A stretch of 64,000 nt of DNA, from the NCBI GenBank assembly GCA_902773135.1, contig CACYDP010000084.1, positions 18,583-82,582 of the forward strand, read 5' to 3'. The stretch's first letter is position 1; each line of letters starts with the position of its first letter. A model generated the notes under the pieces. That model had not been told where the DNA came from. It ran no database searches and was given only the letters and a program-made list of their open reading frames with translations. Source of the DNA: an uncultured Ruminococcus sp. (GTDB taxonomy: Bacteria; Bacillota; Clostridia; Oscillospirales; Acutalibacteraceae). Positions 54,968 to 62,900 of this stretch are shown in pieces. The position numbers and the translations under genes are program-made.

Positions 54968-55049
54968 ATGAACAGACAGCATATGGCGGGATATGACAAA
55001 ATTGCTGAAATAATTATAAAAAATGCTTTCAAAAACGATAAAAATAGTG

Positions 55050-55080
55050 TATAATGTATATATTGTTTCCCGAAGGAAAC
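55050..55080 (+). promoter_or_regulatory. Probable hprK promoter -10 and 5' leader hairpin
   Basis: TATAAT at 55050-55055 with a poor -35 (TTTCAA, 17 bases upstream), followed by a tight hairpin GTTTCC-CGAA-GGAAAC (55065-55080) near the predicted 5' end of the transcript. Confidence 0.45.
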
Positions 55081-55122
55081 GAGGAGCAATGTTATCAAAC
55101 AAAAAGAAAGTAGGGTGCAGTT

Positions 55123-56085
55123 TTGGAAAAGAAATTTTCGGTTACATTGTCAAAGATTATAGCGGAACTTGATTTGGATATTGCCTATATGCCTAACAAT
55201 CCTGATGAAATACAGATATATACAAAGGATATTACACGTCCGGGATTGGAACTGACGGGCTATCTGGACTTTTTTGATACATCAAGAATTATTTTGTTCG
55301 GAAATACGGAAAACAGTTATTTGAATCGTTTCAGTTCCGAGCAGCGTCTTCACGTGATTGACAGAATATTTGCTTTACAGCCGCCGGCCATTATTATTTC
55401 CAGAAATATTATTCCTTATGGAGAACTGATGTCGGCAGCTGAAAAATATAAAATACCGGTCCTTCGTTCATCGGAGGCGACATCTTCACTTTCGGCATCT
55501 CTTTTTACCTTTATGAATTCGGAACTTGCTCCGAGAGTGACAAGACACGGTGTACTGGTGGAAGTTTACGGTGAAGGACTTCTGATTGTCGGTGACAGCG
55601 GTGTCGGCAAAAGTGAAACGGCAATCGAACTGATCAAAAGAGGACATCGTCTGATTGCGGACGATGCTGTGGAAATACGCAGAATTTCGGAAAAATCTCT
55701 GATAGGCTCCGCACCTGAAAATATCCGTCATTTTATTGAACTCAGAGGCATAGGCATTATTAATGCCAGACGTATTTTTGGTATGGGTTCTGTTAAACTG
55801 ACAGAAAAAATTGATATGGTGATCAATCTGGAAATATGGGATAACAAAAAAGTGTATGACAGAATGGGTATGAGCAATGAAATGACCGAAATTCTCGGAA
55901 ATAAAGTGCCGATACTGACAATCCCCGTGAAACCGGGACGTAACCTTGCGGTCATTATCGAGGTTGCGGCAATGAATAACCGTCAGCGGAAAATGGGTTA
56001 CAATGCGGCAAGAGAACTGTTCACGCTGCTTGGATTGGAATATCCCGAGGAAGAGGAAACCAGTATCAAGACGGTTGAATTTTAA
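55123..56085 (+). CDS. hprK: HPr kinase/phosphorylase
   Basis: Phosphorylates and dephosphorylates Ser46 of HPr, the master switch of carbon catabolite control in Firmicutes. The P-loop GDSGVGKSETAIELIKRG (about residue 156) and the signature LRGIGIINARRIFG are intact; 320 residues is full length. Start TTG behind AGGGTG. It heads the conserved group hprK-murB-rapZ-whiA. Confidence 0.96.
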   Translation: MEKKFSVTLSKIIAELDLDIAYMPNNPDEIQIYTKDITRPGLELTGYLDFFDTSRIILFGNTENSYLNRFSSEQRLHVIDRIFALQPPAIIISRNIIPYGELMSAAEKYKIPVLRSSEATSSLSASLFTFMNSELAPRVTRHGVLVEVYGEGLLIVGDSGVGKSETAIELIKRGHRLIADDAVEIRRISEKSLIGSAPENIRHFIELRGIGIINARRIFGMGSVKLTEKIDMVINLEIWDNKKVYDRMGMSNEMTEILGNKVPILTIPVKPGRNLAVIIEVAAMNNRQRKMGYNAARELFTLLGLEYPEEEETSIKTVEF

Positions 56086-56152
56086 TAGCAGGTTCTAATA
56101 GTAAAATTTTTTAACGGAGTCTGTATCTGTCAGATGTAAGGGAACAGGCTCG
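56086..56152 (+). repeat. Possible decayed copy of the dispersed palindromic repeat
   Basis: Directly after the hprK stop: GCAGGTTCTAA, then GAGTCTGTATCTGTCAGAT and GGGAACAGGCTC. The end motifs (GTCTGT, AACAGGCTC) match the family but the central CTTCGCACC is missing, so it is at best a rearranged copy. Confidence 0.35.
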
Positions 56153-56192
56153 TGATCGGCAGCTGCCGAAATAAATGTAAAGAGGTCTTTCA

Positions 56193-57098
56193 ATGATTGA
56201 TACTAATTTGATAGAATTGATAAAATCGGAAAATGCAGAAGTTTGCCTTGATGAACCTATGACACAGCATACCAGCTTTCGGATAGGCGGTAATGCAGAC
56301 TGTTTTTGTGAAGTGAAAAGCGTAGAGGCTTTGCGGAAGATTATTCTTCTTTGCAAACAATATCACGTGGATTATTTTATTCTCGGTTTAGGCTCCAATC
56401 TTTTGGTGTCCGATGACGGCATCAGAGGGCTTGTCATCAAACTGGGAGGTGAATTTAACGAGATCACGTCTCTTGAAGACAATATGGTTCGCTGCGGTGC
56501 CGGTGCAACGCTGGCAGGATTGTGTGTTTATGCAAGAAAAATGTCGCTCGGCGGTCTGGAATTTGCGTGGGGAATACCGGGTTCGGCAGGTGGAGCTGTC
56601 TATATGAATGCAGGTGCTTATGGCGGCGAAATCAAGGACGTTGTGGTTTCGTCCAGATATATGGACAAAGACGGAAATATTTATCTTTGTAACGGTCTGG
56701 AGCACGATTTTTCCTATCGTCACAGCTTTTACAGTGATAAGGATTATATCATTCTTGATGCGGTGTTCCGTCTTGTTCCGAAGGATCAGGAAGAAATCAA
56801 TGATCGTATGCAGGAACTGATGAACCGCAGAAGAACCAAACAGCCTACCAACCACCCGAGTGCAGGAAGCATCTTCAAAAGGCCCGAGGGATATTATGCC
56901 GCCGCTTTGATTGAAGAGTGTGGTCTGAAAGGCTGTACCATAGGCGGAGCACAGGTAAGCCCGAAACATTCGGGATTTATTGTGAATGAGGGAGGAGCAA
57001 CTGCAGCCGATGTAAAAGCTCTGATCAGACATATCCAAAAAGAAGTGTATGAACAAAAAGGAGTAGAACTTTGCTGCGAAGTTAAATTTATCGGCTGA
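56193..57098 (+). CDS. murB: UDP-N-acetylmuramate dehydrogenase MurB
   Basis: FAD enzyme reducing UDP-GlcNAc-enolpyruvate in peptidoglycan precursor synthesis. Starts with the FAD domain (HTSFRIGGNADCF, LGLGSNLLVSDDGIRG); the catalytic region includes GAYGGEIKDVV and HPSAGSIFKRPEGYYAA. 301 residues, Gram-positive type. AAAGAGG before the ATG. Confidence 0.96.
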   Translation: MIDTNLIELIKSENAEVCLDEPMTQHTSFRIGGNADCFCEVKSVEALRKIILLCKQYHVDYFILGLGSNLLVSDDGIRGLVIKLGGEFNEITSLEDNMVRCGAGATLAGLCVYARKMSLGGLEFAWGIPGSAGGAVYMNAGAYGGEIKDVVVSSRYMDKDGNIYLCNGLEHDFSYRHSFYSDKDYIILDAVFRLVPKDQEEINDRMQELMNRRRTKQPTNHPSAGSIFKRPEGYYAAALIEECGLKGCTIGGAQVSPKHSGFIVNEGGATAADVKALIRHIQKEVYEQKGVELCCEVKFIG

Positions 57099-57134
57099 CG
57101 GCAAAACAACGAAAACAAATCAGGTGGGAATTAT

Positions 57135-57998
57135 ATGGATTTTATCATTATTACAGGGCTTTCGGGTGCAGGCAAATCTGTCGCTATGCGTAATATGGAG
57201 GATATAGGTTTTTATTGTGTTGACAATATTCCGCCTATGTTGGTTTCGACGTTCTACGATTTGTGTGAAAAATCGTCGGACGACCGTATGAAAAAAATTG
57301 CTGTTGTTACCGATATAAGAGCGGGTGACACGTTTGACAATCTTTTTGAGTCGCTGTCCAAGTTAAAAGCGGCAGAAAAAAAGTATAAGATTTTGTTTCT
57401 TGATGCACACGATGACGTGCTGCTGCGAAGATTCAAGGAAACTCGAAGAAAGCACCCGCTCAATGACATCAGCAACGGTTCCACGGAAGATGCGGTTCGC
57501 CTGGAAAGAGAACTGTTGATGCAGGTTAAAGCTCGTGCAGATTATGTGATAGATACTTCTCTTTTATCGCCTACACAGCTGAAGGAAAGAATCAGTTCTT
57601 TGTTTCTCGGAAATTCTGCTCTCGGCTTTACTGTCAACTGTCTTTCGTTCGGCTTTAAATACGGACTTCCGTCCGAAGCGGATCTGGTGTTTGATGTCAG
57701 ATGCCTGCCGAACCCGTTCTACATACCCGAATTGAAACCTCATACGGGGCTTGATTCGTGTGTATTTGACTACGTAATGAAATTTGAACAGTCAAAAGGC
57801 TTTGCGGAAAGAATGATTTCGCTTGTTGATTTTTCTCTTCCGCTTTACAGATCGGAGGGAAAAAGCCAGCTTGTTATTGCAGTGGGCTGTACGGGAGGAA
57901 AACATCGTTCGGTCACATTGACAAGGGTACTTTATGATCATATTCTTGAAACAAGGCAAAGGGTAATCGTGCATCATAGAGATATAGCAAAAAGCTGA
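57135..57998 (+). CDS. rapZ: RapZ (YvcJ) nucleotide-binding RNase adapter
   Basis: 287 residues. Walker A GLSGAGKSVAM at residues 8-18; C-terminal domain with CTGGKHRSVTL and FDVRCLPNPFY. E. coli RapZ targets regulatory RNAs for decay; in Firmicutes YvcJ affects competence and cell-wall-related functions. AGGTGGG lies upstream of the ATG. Same strand and close to murB and whiA. Confidence 0.95.
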   Translation: MDFIIITGLSGAGKSVAMRNMEDIGFYCVDNIPPMLVSTFYDLCEKSSDDRMKKIAVVTDIRAGDTFDNLFESLSKLKAAEKKYKILFLDAHDDVLLRRFKETRRKHPLNDISNGSTEDAVRLERELLMQVKARADYVIDTSLLSPTQLKERISSLFLGNSALGFTVNCLSFGFKYGLPSEADLVFDVRCLPNPFYIPELKPHTGLDSCVFDYVMKFEQSKGFAERMISLVDFSLPLYRSEGKSQLVIAVGCTGGKHRSVTLTRVLYDHILETRQRVIVHHRDIAKS

Positions 57999-58010
57999 CG
58001 GTGATGAAGT

Positions 58011-58937
58011 ATGTCTTTTTCAAAAGAAACAAAAGCAGAATTATGTGCGGCTGCTGTCGATAACGAAGAATGTCAAAAATCACTTGCTTACGGTATGGTG
58101 TTATTTTCAAGGTATTTCGGCAGAGATTCTTTGTCGCTGACAACCGAGTGCCGTCCCGTTGTGGATATTTATTCCCGTTTGATTCCCGAAATTACGGGAG
58201 TGATCGTGGAAATTAAATCTGCCGTCAGAAGACACGGAGGGGAAAGCAGTATTTATACGGTTTCTGTCCCCGATCAAAACGAATGTGAGAAAATATATCG
58301 TTTTTTCGGTTATCACGGAAACGATACCGAAATGGGAATCAATGATCTTCAGATCAGCCGCAGAGAAAGTCTGCCGTATTTTCTGAGAGGGGCTTTTTTG
58401 TCGTGCGGCAATGTCACCGATCCGGAAAAGGATTATCATCTGGAATTGATTGTTCCTCACAGGAAAACAGCATATGATCTGGAACGTGTCATTTCCGGAA
58501 TTAAGGAAATTCATACAGAACCCAATGTGATACAACGCAAAGGCAGTTATGTGGTATATATCAAAGGAAGCGAAAATATTGCAGATATGCTGACTTATAT
58601 AGGAGCACCTATGTCGGCACTGAATCTGATTCAAAGCAAAATTTTTAAATCAGTTCGGAACAATGTCAACCGTAAAATTAATTCCGAAACGGCAAATATC
58701 AAAAAAACAGCCGATGCTTCTGCCAGACAGCTGAAAGCAATCGAATACATTATCAAAAAACGAGGGTTGGAATATTTGCCCGATGATCTCAGAGAACTGG
58801 CACAGATTCGTATTGACAACCCGGAATATAATCTCAGAGAATTGGGGGAAGCACTTTCCAAACCCATCAGCCGTTCCGGTGTCAATCATCGTATACAGCG
58901 TATTTTGGAAATTGCGGAGGATCTAAAAGATCAATGA
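58011..58937 (+). CDS. whiA: DNA-binding protein WhiA
   Basis: 308 residues. An N-terminal LAGLIDADG-like domain (GAFLSCGNVTDPEKDYHLEL) is followed by a C-terminal HTH (YNLRELGEALSKPISRSGVNHRIQRI). WhiA influences cell division and chromosome segregation in Firmicutes. Its end overlaps the VanZ-like gene by 4 bases (ATGA). Confidence 0.96.
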   Translation: MSFSKETKAELCAAAVDNEECQKSLAYGMVLFSRYFGRDSLSLTTECRPVVDIYSRLIPEITGVIVEIKSAVRRHGGESSIYTVSVPDQNECEKIYRFFGYHGNDTEMGINDLQISRRESLPYFLRGAFLSCGNVTDPEKDYHLELIVPHRKTAYDLERVISGIKEIHTEPNVIQRKGSYVVYIKGSENIADMLTYIGAPMSALNLIQSKIFKSVRNNVNRKINSETANIKKTADASARQLKAIEYIIKKRGLEYLPDDLRELAQIRIDNPEYNLRELGEALSKPISRSGVNHRIQRILEIAEDLKDQ

Positions 58938-59503
58938 ACAGTATATTGAGATTTGTTTCTTCATTTCTAACCGATGGACTCCCGTATCTGATTATTGTGA
59001 TGCCTTTGTATTTGTCGGGCAGAATCCTTTATAGGAAGATACAGCAGAAACAACAGGGTAGGAAAACAGATCTGTGCCGAGAATTTGTATTAGTACTTCT
59101 GACGGCTTATCTGACAATGTTGTTTGTGCAGACGTGGGTTGTGGATACGGGAGGCACTAATGAGATTAACCTGATTCCTTTTTCGGTGATTGAGGTACAA
59201 ATCGCTGATATGTACCGTTCGGAAGCAAATTACAGTTTATTTATGCTGAATATTCTGGGCAATATTGCAGTGTTTGTTCCGATAGGTATGATGACGGCGT
59301 ATTTGTACAAACTTGATCTGAAAAAATGTATGTTTACCGGTTTTTTGATTTCTTTGATTATCGAAGTTGTGCAGCTTCCACTGAACCGTACCAGTGATGT
59401 AGATGATTTGATACTGAACACGACAGGTGCGGCAGCAGGATATTTTTTATATCATATTTTTAATAAATTGACAGCCAAAAACTTATGTCGTTTCCGGAAA
59501 TGA
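58934..59503 (+). CDS. VanZ family membrane protein
   Basis: 189 residues. Four to five membrane helices with the VanZ pattern: LTAYLTMLFVQTWVVDTGG, INLIPFSVIE, NILGNIAVFVPIGMM, LISLIIEVVQLPLNRTSDVDDLILNTTGAAAGYF (outlined). The founding VanZ gives slight teicoplanin resistance; most members are of unknown role. Four-base overlap with whiA. The last codons form the left arm of a terminator. Confidence 0.9.
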   Translation: MNSILRFVSSFLTDGLPYLIIVMPLYLSGRILYRKIQQKQQGRKTDLCREFVLVLLTAYLTMLFVQTWVVDTGGTNEINLIPFSVIEVQIADMYRSEANYSLFMLNILGNIAVFVPIGMMTAYLYKLDLKKCMFTGFLISLIIEVVQLPLNRTSDVDDLILNTTGAAAGYFLYHIFNKLTAKNLCRFRK

Positions 59504-59518
59504 CATAAGTTTTTGGCT
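59473..59518 (+). terminator. Terminator overlapping the 3' end of the VanZ-like gene
   Basis: 17-bp perfect stem (left arm 59473-59489, right arm 59502-59518; it reads AGCCAAAAACTTATGTC and its complement). Only modest T content follows, but the right arm itself carries TTTTT. It closes the hprK-vanZ group. Confidence 0.8.
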
Positions 59519-59948
59519 TGCTGTTTATGACTAAAAAAATATCAATTATGAAATGTTTTTTATCATAATTTATAATTTTTACGAAAACCAATTATCGTTG
59601 ATATGTACAAAAATAGATGTTATTATTGTACAAAATATATATTGTGAATGATTTTATCCAATTATTAGCAATATTGATAGATAGTTTTTTGTGTGATGTG
59701 CATAATTAAAAATAAAAATCAAATAATTGTGGATAGAATATGAACAAAATGCGAACTTTACAAAAATAATTGATTGTTATAAAATAAAATAGAATAGAAT
59801 AGAATAAAACCTTATGATACAGGCAGCCTGTTTTCTCCGTAAACCCTGTAAACCGGTGATTCATTCATCAAACTATGAATGGGAGGTGTGATTTTTACTT
59901 TTTTGGATTCGCAGCAAAAAATTCATATTGAAAGGATTGATTTAACAA
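59519..59948 (+). other. AT-rich control region of the amylase gene
   Basis: 430 bases without a credible gene. It contains two direct TGTACAAAA sequences 24 bases apart (59604 and 59628), a TTTACA / TATAAA pair with only 15-base spacing (59757-59783), five 5-bp tandem units (AAAAT twice, AGAAT three times, 59781-59805) and a CATTCAT / ATGAATG hairpin near 59863. A catabolite-response (cre) consensus was looked for and not seen. Confidence 0.5.
59781..59805. repeat. Short 5-bp tandem repeat
   Basis: Two AAAAT and three AGAAT units in a row, about 145 bases before the amylase start. Prone to slippage and therefore to length change. Confidence 0.7.
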
Positions 59949-62900
59949 ATGAGCGGATTTTCAAAGTTGAAAAAAAATCTGAAACGTTCAGCTGCACTTC
60001 TGCTTACGGCCCTGATGGCAGCAACCTGCGTAGATGCGTCGGTTTTGTCAGTATCAGCGGCTTCTTCTTCCGTTCTGTCCAATGATGAGAGAGGCGTTAT
60101 CTATGCTAATTCCAGAACGGACTTTCGTGATGAATCTATTTACTTTGTCATTACGACCAGATTTTACGACGGTGATCCCAGCAACAATGCAAGAACTTCC
60201 GAAGACAAAAAAGCAAACAATCCCGAAAATGACCCTTCGTGGAGAGGTGACTTTGCGGGACTGATAGACAAACTGGACTACATAAAGGCTTTGGGCTTTA
60301 CGGCAATATGGATAACACCAGTTGTAGAAAATGACTCCGGTTATGACTATCACGGCTATCACGCTTACGATTTCAGTGCAGTAGATAAGAGATACGAATC
60401 TAACGGCATTACGTATCAGACCTTGATCGATGCTTGTCACGACAAAGGAATAAAAGTGATTCAGGACATCGTTCTGAACCATACTTGCAACTGGGGCGAA
60501 AAAAATCTGCTTCAGCTGACGAGTGATGTTTATTCCGAGCGTAACCAGGCAGTTATGAACGGCAGCAATGATCCGGAAAATATCTATCATCATAACGGTT
60601 TCTGCGGCGGCGGTGACTGGGATAACTATGAGGCTCAGAGAAAAACGATTGCTGATGACTGTTTTGACCTTGAAACCGAAAACCCGAAAGTTTATAACTA
60701 CCTCGTAGACTGCTATACCAATTATATCAATATGGGTGTAGACGGTTTCCGTATCGATACGGTGAAGCATATACCCCGTCTGACATTCAACTCTGTTTTT
60801 CTTCCTGCTTTCCGTAAGGCAGGCGGCGAAAACTTCTATATGTTCGGCGAAGTTTGTACCAAAGGACACGATGTATGGTATCGTGGCAATCCTCCGATCT
60901 CGACCAGTTTCTATACTTGGGCAGATGATGCCAGCTGGACAGGACGCTGGAGCGATAGCCTCGCTTCCAATGAGGCTCTCGTAGACGAACATTATCTGGC
61001 ACATATGGATACAAGCAGTCAGCCCACCAGCACCAATGCTTTCCTGAATGGCAATGATTATCATACACCGGATTATTCTTCACGTTCGGGAATGGATGCA
61101 ATTGACTTCCAGATGCACTGGAGTTTTAACAATGCCAATGAAGCATTCAATACCGCACTTGGCGAAGATCAATATTTCAATGACTCTACATGGAATGTTG
61201 TTTACGTTGATTCGCACGACTATGCTCCGGATCAAAACCAGACACTGCGTTACACCGGCGGTACGGATGCATGGGCAGAAAACCTTTCACTTATGTTCAC
61301 ATTCCGTGGCATACCTTGTCTATTCTACGGAAGCGAAATTGAATTCCAGGCAGGAAAACCCATCGATGTAGGTCCCAACGCTCCGCTCAGCGAAACAGGA
61401 CGTGCTTACTTCGGTGATAATATCGAGGGTAATGTTGATACTGCTGACTTTACCGTATTCGGCAACGTCAGTGGCACAGTGGCAGATACCTTGAATTCAA
61501 CACTTTCTCAGCATATTATGCGTCTTAACAGAATCCGTCAGTCTGTACCTGCACTTCGCAAAGGTCAGTATTCCACAGAAGGATGCAGCGGCAATATCGC
61601 ATTCAAGAGAAGATATACCGACTCCAATACTGATAGTTTTGCCTGCGTGGCAATTTCGGGCAGTGCAACCTTTACAGGCGTTCCGAACGGTACCTATATA
61701 GATGCTGTTACAGGTGATACACAGACTGTATCGGGCGGCACTCTGACCGCAAATGTATCCGGCAAGGGCAATATGAAAGTTTATGTTCTCAATACTTCCA
61801 AAACCTCCGCTCCGGGTCGTGTTATCCCTAACGGTGATTACCTCACAGACGGCGGCGGTGCTGAAAAAATAGGACCCGTAGACATTAATGTCAAGAAAAT
61901 AGACCCCACAGGTATTACTCTTGACAACAGTTCTATCACTATCACAGAAGGTTCTTCACAGAAAGTTACCGCAACAGTTTCTCCTTCTAATGCAACCAAT
62001 AAAACAGTTACCTGGAGCACCAACAATGCGGCTGTTGCAACTGTCAGCGGCGGCACTATCACAGGTGTTGCAAAGGGTACTGCTACCATTACCGCCGAAA
62101 CTTCCAACGGTCTTAAAGCCACAGTAAGCGTAACGGTAAAAGAAGATCTCAATAAACCTACGGGCGTTACAGTAAGCCCTGCTTCGCTTACCATTGCGGC
62201 AGGCGGATCTGATAATCTTACCGCAACGGTTTCGCCGTCTAATGCAACTAATAAAACGGTTACATGGACTTCAAGCGATACATCAGTAGCAACTGTCAGC
62301 GGAGGTACAGTTACCGCTGTTTCCGAAGGCTCGGCAGTGATTACGGCAACGACGTCAAATGGATTGACAGCAACTTCTGTTGTTACCGTAACAGGCAAAA
62401 CCTATCCCACTATTTCAAGCGGCATTTATTTTGAAAAACCGGCAAGCTGGGGCAATAATGTCAATGCATATTTCTTTGATAAGTCATCTAATACCACAGT
62501 AGGTACTGCTTGGCCCGGTACAGCAATGAAACTTGATGCTGCAACAGGCGTTTATACACTGGAATATTCAACCACTAACTCCAATCTTGCGATTGTATTC
62601 AATGATGGTTCCAATCAGGCTCCCGGACAAAACGGAGGCGGATTTGACTATAAAGATCATGGTCTTTATACCTCTTCCGGTTTCTCAAAAGTCATTGAAG
62701 AAGTAAAAATCGTTGATGTTACATCTGTTTCACTTGACAAAACATCGCTGAGTCTTAATGCAGGCGATACTGCTTCTGTCACAGCAACGGTTGCACCGTC
62801 AAATGCTACCAATAAGACAATCACCTGGACTTCCAGCAATACTTCCGTTGCAACTGTCAGCGGCGGTGTGATCAAGGCAGTTGGTGCAGGTACTGCGACG

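Noticed and set aside
59879-60085. GTG-initiated frame overlapping the amylase start
   Set aside because: Wrong frame relative to the signal peptide; it contains the amylase ribosome site.
60054-61064. 336-codon open frame on the minus strand opposite the amylase
   Set aside because: It is the complement of the catalytic GH13 domain, has no ribosome site and shows low-complexity, Ile/Val/Phe-rich composition typical of an antisense frame.
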